From a bacterium (GTDB taxonomy: Bacteria; Bacillota; Negativicutes; Acidaminococcales; Acidaminococcaceae): a stretch of DNA of 5,541 bases. Of this stretch, positions 1 through 5,541 are shown one piece after another. Under the pieces are notes generated by a model. The model saw only the letters and a list, made by a program, of their open reading frames with translations, was not told where the DNA came from and made no database searches. Each line of letters starts with the position of its first letter. The first letter of the stretch is position 1. Made by a program: the position numbers and the translations under genes. The DNA is taken from NCBI GenBank assembly GCA_004562175.1, contig SFRS01000060.1:1-5541 (forward strand). Reading direction: 5' to 3'.

Positions 1-1776
1 CTTGGGGGCGCAAGTTTAGTGCTGAATGTAGCGGACGGCAAAACCTTTACAAGTGGACAGGAGCCCATAAGCTCCTATGCCCTGCGTGCTGCTTCCACCG
101 CAAGCAATGAAGCAACACCTGTTGTGAATGTTTATCGCATTGTGGTTAATAATGGGGCTACTTATAATAATAATGCCAACCTTTCTGTGCAGGATGCCAA
201 TGCTCCTAGTGCTACTTCCACCGGAGCCATCACCATCGATGGCGGCAGCTTCCTCAACTCTGGCAGCTTAATCGTGGGCAATGGTCAAGGCACTATTACA
301 GTGCAAAATAATGGTAGCTTTGCGCAAGCAGCAAATGGTAGCCTGACCACAACCATTGACGGGGCTGGTAACTCCACCAAATTTGCTATCGATAACAACT
401 CTCAGGCTACGCTTTCCGGTACGTTGAACATCGTTCCCACCAAGGATTTTTACGGCAGCAGCCAAACAATAGCTTTATTGAGTGAGTCAGCAACAGGTGC
501 CTTCACCATTGATGACAGCTTAAGCATTAACGTCTTAACTACGGAAGGCATTACTGCTGCAGCTAGCATAGACGATAACGGTAACATCAATATCACGCGC
601 CAGCGCCATTACGACACGCTGGTGCAGGATGACGGACAGAAGCAATTAGGCAAAGTTTTGAGCGACAATGTGGATTATTTGGGAGCTTTGCCCCACAATG
701 GCCAGAAATGGCAAAGGCTGTACACCGAGCTGGAAGCTTTGGACGGCGTTGGCAAGGCCAACGCCTTAAAGCAAATGAATCCTGGCATCATGGGCAGCAG
801 TGCACAGGCAATCTTGGGCACCCACAGCATGCTGAACAGCATGAATATGCTGGGCAGCTTCTCGAATAATATTCCTCAGGCTGCAACAGGTGGCGGGCGC
901 GGTCCTGCGGCTAGCATCAATTCTCAATATAACTCTTGGCGCAACATCATTATGCCCTTCTCCGCTTACACCGACCAACATCGTGGCACCAACGGCTACA
1001 GCAACCACAATAATGGCGTCATGGGTGCCATGGAGCGCACCTTGAACAATGGTTTGACTCAAGGCTACCATCTAGCAATTAACCATCAGTCCACCTCTAG
1101 CGCCGGCCAACGAATCAAAGGGGAAGGTTTCTACCTTGGTACCCAAGCAAAATATGCGCCTGCTGAATGGAATGGTTGGCAAGTATTTAGCAGCGCACGC
1201 TTAGGCTTAGAAAACATGCGCAGCCATCGTAATCTAGTTTTAGTAGGTGGCAGCATGGGTACAACTGATGCTGATTGGAACGGCTTCAGTGGCAGCTTCA
1301 CTTTAGGCACTACCCTCGAAAAAGAGCATGGAAGCATGCGCAGCGGTCCCTTTGCCACACTGGGCTACAGCTTTGCTCATCGCCCCAGCGTAGACGAGCA
1401 CGGCAACGGCATTCCTGCTCATTTGAATAGTGCCACCTATGACTCTTTAAAAACACAGCTTGGTTATAGCCTGAGCACCACGCCCAAAGCCTTGGACAGC
1501 TACGACAGCACCCAATGGCAAGCTCACGCCTCCATCGCTTGGAACCACGAGCTCCTTAGCGACAATGGCAAAACCAGCTACCAACTGGCCGACCTGCCAA
1601 GCACCACCATTACCGACACAGTCGAAACCTATGGTCGCGACAGCATGTCCATCGCCGCCGGCATCACCTTCAAAACACCTAAGCGCCTCGACGTGGGCCT
1701 CACCCTCGGCAGCGACATCTACCGCCACGGCGGCTCATCCATCTATGGCAAAGGGAACTTAGAATGGAAATTCTAA
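1..1776 (+). CDS. Autotransporter (type V secretion), 3' part: end of beta-helical passenger, linker and outer-membrane beta-barrel
   Basis: The frame is open from base 1 and ends at TAA 1774-1776. The GTG at 19 is internal, so this is the last 591 residues of a longer protein with its signal peptide and most of its passenger outside the window. Residues 1-195 are rich in Gly, Asn, Ser and Thr with short alternating strands (for example AITIDGGSFLNSGSLIVGNG), as in right-handed beta-helix passengers. Residues about 199-310 look like the helical linker that threads the barrel pore. Residues about 313-591 (from WRNIIMPFSAY) match an autotransporter beta-domain in length and in aromatic-alternating strands. 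The protein ends in LEWKF, a C-terminal-Phe beta-signal of the kind recognised by the BAM complex. There is no cysteine in the visible part, typical of secreted passengers. It should display its passenger on the cell surface; adhesin, enzyme or other role cannot be told because the functional N-terminal part is missing. It is transcribed towards the minus-strand genes. Confidence 0.93.
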   Translation, partial: LGGASLVLNVADGKTFTSGQEPISSYALRAASTASNEATPVVNVYRIVVNNGATYNNNANLSVQDANAPSATSTGAITIDGGSFLNSGSLIVGNGQGTITVQNNGSFAQAANGSLTTTIDGAGNSTKFAIDNNSQATLSGTLNIVPTKDFYGSSQTIALLSESATGAFTIDDSLSINVLTTEGITAAASIDDNGNINITRQRHYDTLVQDDGQKQLGKVLSDNVDYLGALPHNGQKWQRLYTELEALDGVGKANALKQMNPGIMGSSAQAILGTHSMLNSMNMLGSFSNNIPQAATGGGRGPAASINSQYNSWRNIIMPFSAYTDQHRGTNGYSNHNNGVMGAMERTLNNGLTQGYHLAINHQSTSSAGQRIKGEGFYLGTQAKYAPAEWNGWQVFSSARLGLENMRSHRNLVLVGGSMGTTDADWNGFSGSFTLGTTLEKEHGSMRSGPFATLGYSFAHRPSVDEHGNGIPAHLNSATYDSLKTQLGYSLSTTPKALDSYDSTQWQAHASIAWNHELLSDNGKTSYQLADLPSTTITDTVETYGRDSMSIAAGITFKTPKRLDVGLTLGSDIYRHGGSSIYGKGNLEWKF

Positions 1777-1782
1777 CTCAAG

Positions 1783-1804
1783 GAAATTGAGTAATAAGCA
1801 AGCA
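1783..1804 (+). repeat. Left terminal inverted repeat of the intergenic element
   Basis: The 14 bases 1791-1804 form a perfect inverted match with 2025-2038, and GAAATT at 1783-1788 continues the match with 2040-2045. This arm begins 6 bases after the autotransporter stop codon. Confidence 0.75.
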
Positions 1805-1844
1805 GCAGGTGAGCTGTGATTTTTAGCAAATGAGTGGCTTGGTA

Positions 1845-1913
1845 CAATGGCCTCAAGGGTTCGAAAGCGTATATTATTCTGCGAGACAAATAGTACCCCG
1901 CAGAGGCCAATTG
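1845..1913. repeat. Internal hairpin of the intergenic element
   Basis: CAATGGCCTC (1845-1854) pairs with GAGGCCAATTG (1903-1913) with a single bulged T. Within the loop, TCTGCG (1878-1883) can pair with CGCAGA (1899-1904); this overlaps the base of the larger stem by two bases, so the two compete slightly. GGGT (1857-1860) can pair with ACCC (1895-1898). The pairing is visible by eye; whether it forms in DNA or RNA is inference. Confidence 0.5.
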
Positions 1914-1956
1914 GACCCCACGAAATTTGCGTCTAGCCACCAATTGAACAACTTCA

Positions 1957-1992
1957 TTTTTGCACTCTGCTGCGTTCGAGACAGTTGCAAAA
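1957..1992. repeat. Second internal hairpin of the intergenic element
   Basis: TTTTGCA (1958-1964) pairs with TGCAAAA (1986-1992), a 7-base perfect stem with a 21-base loop. A separate possible stem, CAATTGG (1908-1914) with CCAATTG (1940-1946), lies between this hairpin and the first one and competes with the end of the first. Confidence 0.45.
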
Positions 1993-2024
1993 GTAAAGCA
2001 TACGAAAAATCACCGCGAGCATGA

Positions 2025-2045
2025 TGCTTGCTTATTACGAATTTC
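2025..2045 (-). repeat. Right terminal inverted repeat of the intergenic element
   Basis: TGCTTGCTTATTAC (2025-2038) is the exact reverse complement of 1791-1804. After one unpaired base, AATTTC (2040-2045) pairs with 1783-1788. It lies 13 bases before the terminator hairpin. Confidence 0.75.
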
Positions 2046-2058
2046 TTCATCTCAATAA

Positions 2059-2099
2059 AATAGCCTTAGCTACACCTTCTCCGTGTAACTAAGGCTATT
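2059..2099. terminator. Bidirectional rho-independent terminator between convergent genes
   Basis: AATAGCCTTAG (2059-2069) is perfectly complementary to CTAAGGCTATT (2089-2099). After one mismatch (C2070/A2088) TACAC (2071-2075) pairs with GTGTA (2083-2087), leaving a 7-base loop. On the minus strand the stem runs into TTTTATT, 18 bases after the Nramp stop codon. On the plus strand it is followed by an A/T-rich ATTATTATTT tract. It therefore serves the Nramp operon well and is also the only convincing terminator for the autotransporter, although it lies about 280 bases past that stop codon. Confidence 0.85.
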
Positions 2100-2116
2100 A
2101 TTATTTCCTAACCATA

Positions 2117-3382
2117 TTAAAACGTCATAATCCCAAAGGATTCCAAGAGCAGCATGATATTCAGCACGATGACAATCACGCCGATGGTGCTGAGAATCAC
2201 CTTCATGCGCATGGTGTTGGCAAATTTACCCATAACCTCCTTAGAGGACGTCAGGTAAATCAATAGACCAATGGTCCAAGGCAGCTGAATGCTCAAGGCC
2301 ATCTGGGAATAAATGAGTCCGCTGAAGGGGTCATCAATAAAGAGAATAATCAGCACTGCCAGCCAATAAGTCAAGAGCACCCCATGCCAAGAGTGAGGAT
2401 CCTGCACATCGTAGCCCTCGCCAAAAATGCCTGCATAAACGGTTGCCCCCGCCATGCCCGCGGTGGCGGTGGAGGAAATGCCTGCAAAGAGAAGCGCGAT
2501 GGCAAAGAGTACCGCTGCGCTATTGCCCAAAAGGGGCTTCAGCAAATCCACTGCCTGAGCCAAATCGTCCACCTTCACATTATTGGCAAAAAAGACTGCC
2601 GCAGCCACCAAAATCATAGCGCTGTTAATGGCCCAGCCAATGCTCATGGACAGCAGGGTATCCAAAAACTCGAAGTTCAGCTGGCGCTTGATGACCTCCT
2701 CGTCCTCCAAATTCCAGTGACGACTTTGGATAACCTCGGAGTGCAGAAAGAGGTTGTGGGGCATAACCACCGCGCCCAAAACGCTCATGATGACGAGAAG
2801 CGAGCCATGGGGAATGCTGGGTGTCACCCAACCCTTGGCCGCAGCACCCCAGTCAAGAGGCACCATAATAATCTCTGCCAAAAAGGAGAGGCCTATAATC
2901 GATACGAAGCCAATAATGATCTTTTCCAGCTTGCTATAGGAGTTGGAGCGCAAAAGCCAGGAGCACAGCGCCGCCATCATGATGCTACCAAGCCACAGAG
3001 GAATGCCAAAAAGCAGCTCCAAGGCAATGGCACCACCCAAAATCTCCGCCAAGGAGGTGGCCACAGAAGCCATCACCGCCGATGCCAAAATGGGCACGCT
3101 GACCCAGCGGGGCAGGTACTTGGTCGCCGCCTCGGACAGACACAGTCCTGAAGCAATGCCCAAATGGGCTGCGTTGTGCTGGAGCAAAATCAGCATAATA
3201 GTGGACAGGGTTACCATCCACAGCAGCACATAACCATAATCCGCACCTGCTGCCAAATTGGAGGCCCAGTTGCCCGGGTCAATAAAGCCCACGGTAATCA
3301 AGAGTCCGGGACCGATATAGCGTAAAATCTCCTCTGCCCTACTACTGGGCTTGTGTTTTTCCTGATAGTGTTTTAAGTCCAT
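2117..3382 (-). CDS. Nramp-family divalent metal transporter (Mn2+/Fe2+ importer, MntH-like)
   Basis: This 421-residue inner-membrane protein belongs to the Nramp family, which imports Mn2+ and Fe2+ with protons. A 22-residue hydrophilic start leads into about 11 hydrophobic segments, the family number. Both metal-binding signatures are intact: DPGN in TM1 (Asp35, Asn38) and A204-V-V-M207-P-H209-N in TM6. Ala and Met at these positions match the known metal ligands of characterised bacterial Nramps, and the Met favours transition metals over Mg2+ and Ca2+. The ATG at 3382 is firmly set by AGGAGG 7 bases upstream. The length is at the normal or slightly short end for the family. It is the last gene of the apparent minus-strand operon, 61 bases after the acetyltransferase, and is followed at once by a terminator. 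No clear MntR, Fur or DtxR box was seen; an AAGCGCTT palindrome lies upstream. Family assignment is firm; the physiological metal is inferred, so mntH is not assigned as a symbol. Confidence 0.95.
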   Translation of the reverse strand: MDLKHYQEKHKPSSRAEEILRYIGPGLLITVGFIDPGNWASNLAAGADYGYVLLWMVTLSTIMLILLQHNAAHLGIASGLCLSEAATKYLPRWVSVPILASAVMASVATSLAEILGGAIALELLFGIPLWLGSIMMAALCSWLLRSNSYSKLEKIIIGFVSIIGLSFLAEIIMVPLDWGAAAKGWVTPSIPHGSLLVIMSVLGAVVMPHNLFLHSEVIQSRHWNLEDEEVIKRQLNFEFLDTLLSMSIGWAINSAMILVAAAVFFANNVKVDDLAQAVDLLKPLLGNSAAVLFAIALLFAGISSTATAGMAGATVYAGIFGEGYDVQDPHSWHGVLLTYWLAVLIILFIDDPFSGLIYSQMALSIQLPWTIGLLIYLTSSKEVMGKFANTMRMKVILSTIGVIVIVLNIMLLLESFGIMTF

Positions 3383-3389
3383 GAATGAT

Positions 3390-3395
3390 CCTCCT
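3390..3395 (-). promoter_or_regulatory. Strong ribosome-binding site of the Nramp gene
   Basis: The minus strand reads AGGAGG followed by a 7-base spacer and the ATG at 3382. This fixes the start codon. It is much stronger than the site before the acetyltransferase, suggesting higher translation of the transporter. Confidence 0.9.
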
Positions 3396-3407
3396 AAGGA
3401 ATTATGC

Positions 3408-3419
3408 GCAAGCGCTTAC
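3408..3419. promoter_or_regulatory. Palindrome upstream of the Nramp gene, possible operator
   Basis: AAGCGCTT (3410-3417) is a perfect 8-base palindrome, and G3408/C3419 extend it with one mismatch between. It lies in the 61-base gap, 14 bases upstream of the ribosome-binding site. A central CG in such a palindrome resembles LacI/CcpA-type operators, but the outer TG/CA positions of a cre site do not match. On the minus strand TATAAC (3425-3430) resembles a -10 box, but no acceptable -35 is seen 17 bases further up. Operator function is only a possibility. Confidence 0.2.
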
Positions 3420-3443
3420 TCAATTGTTATATTTAGCTGGCTT

Positions 3444-4067
3444 CTAAAGCTGCAGTCCCTGCATCCGAGCAGTAGCCTCCGCCAAAACAGCCTCTACAGA
3501 CTGCGGCTCCAGCATCCGCCAGCTCTTGATGCTTTCAGGCTGGGCAGGACATTCCTGCAGTGCTTTCTCCAACCACACAGTATCCAACCACTGCCCATTT
3601 TTATAGCCTGACTTGGTGAAGGTACCGATGAGCCTGTAGCCCAAGGCCTCGTGCATCTTAATGCTATGCTCATTACCCAGAGTGATGCATGAATAAAGCA
3701 TGGTGATGCCCTGCAAGCGCAAAATTTCCTCCATGGCCTCGTACAGCACGCGCCCCAAGCCCTTGCCTTGTCCCTCAGGCGCCAGATAAATGGTCACTTC
3801 CACGGACCATTGATAAGCCAAGCGCTCCCTATAGGGATGGCAGTACACGTAGCCTAAAATCTGCCCATTCACTTCGCCCACCAAATAAGGATATTGGCTT
3901 GAGATATCCACGATCCGTTGGCGAAACTCTTCGAGCTCCGGTGCCTCCAGCTCAAAGGACACGTTGCTGATGCTGCTATCCTCGCTAATCACAAATGGTG
4001 TATATATTTCCAGCAGCTGCTCCGCATCCTGGGGTGTCGCTGCGCGCACACAAATTGCTTCCTTCAT
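3444..4067 (-). CDS. GNAT N-acetyltransferase, phosphinothricin acetyltransferase (PAT/Bar)-like
   Basis: A 207-residue cytoplasmic enzyme predicted to transfer acetyl from acetyl-CoA to an amine. It begins with the family's VRAATPQDAEQLLEIYTPFV-type strand-helix (residues 7-26). It then has YQWSVEVTIYL (85-95), with Glu90 at the likely catalytic position, and the acetyl-CoA pyrophosphate loop QGKGLG (100-105). The PAT-type N132-E-H-S...H139-E and GYKNGQWLD (154-162) follow. A 38-residue tail after the fold is longer than usual. The frame is open to an ATG at 4130, but that start would overlap the DUF4127 gene by 52 bases and add a basic stretch absent from the family. The ATG at 4067 is preferred: it lies 11 bases after the DUF4127 stop and gives a normal PAT N-terminus. 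Family members acetylate phosphinothricin, methionine sulfoximine or related amino acids; the substrate here is unknown. Confidence 0.88.
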   Translation of the reverse strand: MKEAICVRAATPQDAEQLLEIYTPFVISEDSSISNVSFELEAPELEEFRQRIVDISSQYPYLVGEVNGQILGYVYCHPYRERLAYQWSVEVTIYLAPEGQGKGLGRVLYEAMEEILRLQGITMLYSCITLGNEHSIKMHEALGYRLIGTFTKSGYKNGQWLDTVWLEKALQECPAQPESIKSWRMLEPQSVEAVLAEATARMQGLQL

Positions 4068-4078
4068 CTTTTTAAATC

Positions 4079-5541
4079 TTACCTCACCATTTCTTTTTTC
4101 GTAACCTCTACCTCGAACATACGCCTCCAAGGCAGGGTGTAGCGATAATCCCTAGCCGCCTCGCCCAAATAGGGCTCGGCTACCTGCACCATTTCCTTAG
4201 TGATGAACGCCTCCGCTTGAGCCAGCTGCTCATCTTTAAGCCCGCTGTTGGGCCAATAATTGGGCCAAATCAGCTGGGTATAGGTTTTCATGCGCACATT
4301 GGCTTGATAAGCCCAATCATCCAAATAGCGTTGTTCCAAGAGCACCTTTTTTTCGCGAGACGCATATTCATTACTCATCAAGCCCTGTCCCAAGGCAAAG
4401 CCCAGACTATTGCCCGCTGTGTTCCAGCCGCCGTAGGCCGCTAATTTATAGGCCAAATTTTTCTCAAACAGCGTTTTTACCAAAGCATTGTCCGCACCAT
4501 TGCCAAATTTCACATCGGCCAGAGCCACAGGATAATGCGTGCTCAAGCGTGCCACCTTGCTGACGAAATGCTTAGTCTCAGCAGGCACCTTATAATTATT
4601 AACTACATTACTTGCCTCCAAGGTTTTGCCGTTTTTGGGAGTATTCACCGCCAAGACCAGATCCACATGCCTGCGCAAACGTACAGGGAAAGCTCCGGCG
4701 GCGTAAATATGCTGCTTAGCACTTTCTGCCACCGTGTCATCCTCATAGGAGGGCACCGTCTTGCCGCCCGCGCCGGGAGCATAGGTCACATTCACTAAGG
4801 GAAGCTCGTACTGTAAACGCTTCGCAGCACGAGTGAGCAAAATGAGGCCCAACTGGTCCGCACCGGCGAAGAAGCGAATGCGCTCCTTGGGCAGCTCGCT
4901 GACCAGAATCTCCATGCTGCGCGCTTCCCTATGAGCTTGGGAAAAGGGAGCTGTGTCATCCCGTCCAATGAGGAAATAATCAAAATCCCCACTCTCCACG
5001 CCATGTAACAAAAGCTCCGTTATCTTAATATTATTATTGCGACGCAGGTACAAATCATTAATGATCTCGCTGGGAATTTCCTCGCGCAAGGCAGCTAACT
5101 CTTTCTTCTCCCTGCGCTTTAAGAGCTTTAGCTCCTGCTTATCCTCCAAGGCTCCCAAGCGAAATAGCTTCGGACCCCATTCCTTATAGTAGGCAGGCTC
5201 CACAGGCGCGCTGCTAGCCTTGGGAGAGCGCATAATGGTAGCGAATAAATAAATATGCTTTTGTCCCCCATAGTCACGACGAAAATCAATGAGCCTTTGG
5301 GCACGCTCCTGCAGCACCTCTAAGGGAATCTCATGGGTACGACTAGCCACGAGGCCGCCGTAAATCAAGGCATCGCTAGAAGCCACTATCCCCACTGCCT
5401 CCGGAGCATTTTGCTCCAGCCAAGCCAGCATTTTTTCCGGCTCGCCCATATTTTTTTCATTAGCAATGTACTCACGGGGCGGAGTTTTCACTTCCCAGCC
5501 CGCAGCCTCCATGGTCTGCACCGTGTAATCAAGGCACACGG
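4079..5541 (-). CDS. DUF4127 family protein, start outside the window
   Basis: The frame is open to the right edge, so the start codon is missing; the GTG at 5539 is probably internal. About 487 residues are visible against roughly 500 for the family, so only the first dozen or so, likely the conserved PLDxRP strand, are absent. Numbered from that GTG, recognisable family motifs are SSDALIYGGLVASR (54-67), IGRDDTAPFSQ (191-201), GADQLG (226-231), ADVKFGNGADNAL (341-353) and AAYGGWNTAGNSLG (367-380). Several carry conserved Asp, Asn and Gly, which would suit an enzyme active site. No membrane segment is visible and the signal-peptide region is not in view; it is probably cytoplasmic. A charged helix (about 132-155) may form a short coiled coil. 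The biochemical role of DUF4127 is not known to me, and the neighbours do not settle it. It is the first visible gene of the minus-strand operon, 11 bases ahead of the acetyltransferase. Confidence 0.85.
   Translation of the reverse strand, partial: VCLDYTVQTMEAAGWEVKTPPREYIANEKNMGEPEKMLAWLEQNAPEAVGIVASSDALIYGGLVASRTHEIPLEVLQERAQRLIDFRRDYGGQKHIYLFATIMRSPKASSAPVEPAYYKEWGPKLFRLGALEDKQELKLLKRREKKELAALREEIPSEIINDLYLRRNNNIKITELLLHGVESGDFDYFLIGRDDTAPFSQAHREARSMEILVSELPKERIRFFAGADQLGLILLTRAAKRLQYELPLVNVTYAPGAGGKTVPSYEDDTVAESAKQHIYAAGAFPVRLRRHVDLVLAVNTPKNGKTLEASNVVNNYKVPAETKHFVSKVARLSTHYPVALADVKFGNGADNALVKTLFEKNLAYKLAAYGGWNTAGNSLGFALGQGLMSNEYASREKKVLLEQRYLDDWAYQANVRMKTYTQLIWPNYWPNSGLKDEQLAQAEAFITKEMVQVAEPYLGEAARDYRYTLPWRRMFEVEVTKKEMVR
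4082..4088 (-). promoter_or_regulatory. Weak, distant ribosome-binding site of the GNAT gene
   Basis: On the minus strand GGTGAGG lies within the last codons of the DUF4127 gene (Met-Val-Arg-stop), 14 bases before the preferred ATG at 4067. The spacer is long. This suggests that translation of the acetyltransferase is modest, or coupled to ribosomes finishing the upstream gene. Confidence 0.4.

Larger units (their letters stand above)
1782..2050. mobile_element. Candidate non-coding inverted-repeat element (MITE-like or dispersed structured repeat)
   Basis: This gene-free stretch starts 5 bases after the autotransporter stop. Its ends are inverted copies: 1791-1804 (GTAATAAGCAAGCA) is the exact reverse complement of 2025-2038. 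Outside it, GAAATT 1783-1788 pairs with AATTTC 2040-2045 across a 2-versus-1-base bulge. Inside it, GTGATTTTT 1816-1824 pairs with AAAAATCAC 2005-2013 after an equal 11-base interruption on each side. The interior holds further hairpins. CTCAA flanks it at 1777-1781 and 2051-2055, a possible 5-base target duplication. No transposase is present, so any movement would need enzymes supplied in trans. Exact ends are uncertain because the right terminus is 3-4 bases longer than the left beyond the matched arms. Alternatives are a folded 3' UTR or a transcribed structured RNA. The family is not recognised. Confidence 0.5.

Noticed and set aside
1447..1762. Frames on both strands overlapping the autotransporter barrel
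   Set aside because: They are shadows of the autotransporter reading frame, which carries the continuous barrel and beta-signal.
1777..1824. Terminator directly after the autotransporter stop (CTCAA/TTGAG hairpin, or CAGC/GCTG followed by five Ts)
   Set aside because: The stems are only 4-5 bases long and too weak for intrinsic termination; these bases are better explained as the left arm of the inverted-repeat element.
1857..1868. GGGTTCGAAAGC resembling a tRNA T-loop
   Set aside because: The flanking bases do not form the 5-base T stem, and no acceptor, D or anticodon arm can be placed around it.
1830..2024. 64-codon open frame on the plus strand between the autotransporter and the terminator
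   Set aside because: It lies wholly within the inverted-repeat element, its codons coincide with the hairpin arms, it has no convincing ribosome-binding site, and its product resembles no family.
2384..3151. 255-codon plus-strand frame opposite the Nramp gene
   Set aside because: Its product is His/Gln/Arg-rich and low-complexity, as expected for a shadow of a membrane-protein gene read antisense. The Nramp frame has full family motifs and a strong ribosome-binding site.
3408..3421. CcpA cre site upstream of the Nramp gene
   Set aside because: Only the central AAGCGCTT fits; the outer TG and CA positions of the cre consensus are absent at the right spacing. It is kept only as a generic palindrome.

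Overview
The window looks like chromosomal DNA from a diderm Firmicute (class Negativicutes), for example a relative of Phascolarctobacterium, Acidaminococcus or Selenomonas. The basis is the mix of genes. A classical type V autotransporter with an outer-membrane beta-barrel needs an outer membrane. It sits beside a DUF4127 protein and an Nramp transporter preceded by a strong AGGAGG ribosome-binding site, as is common in Firmicutes. The class is an inference; no rRNA or other marker is present.

Layout: 1-1776 (+) is the 3' part of an autotransporter gene whose start lies outside the window. Bases 1777-2116 hold no credible gene. They contain a roughly 265-base, strongly structured element bounded by inverted repeats (about 1782-2050), then a perfect bidirectional terminator hairpin (2059-2099). 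On the minus strand, reading from the right edge, come a DUF4127 protein (5541-4079, start outside the window), a PAT-type GNAT acetyltransferase (4067-3444) and an Nramp metal transporter (3382-2117). Their close spacing (11 and 61 bases) suggests one transcript, which converges on the autotransporter and ends at the shared hairpin.

How the genes work together: the autotransporter is an independent cell-surface unit. The minus-strand genes combine a cytoplasmic protein of unknown function, a small-molecule N-acetyltransferase and a proton-coupled Mn2+/Fe2+ importer. No pathway linking the three can be read from the sequence, so co-transcription is the only supported link.

The most interesting item is the intergenic element. 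It has a 14-base perfect terminal inverted repeat plus an outer 6-base and an inner 9-base match, and is flanked by CTCAA on both sides. Removing the element and one CTCAA would place the autotransporter stop codon a few bases before the terminator hairpin, as expected for insertion of a non-coding mobile or dispersed repeat. No larger novel system was found.
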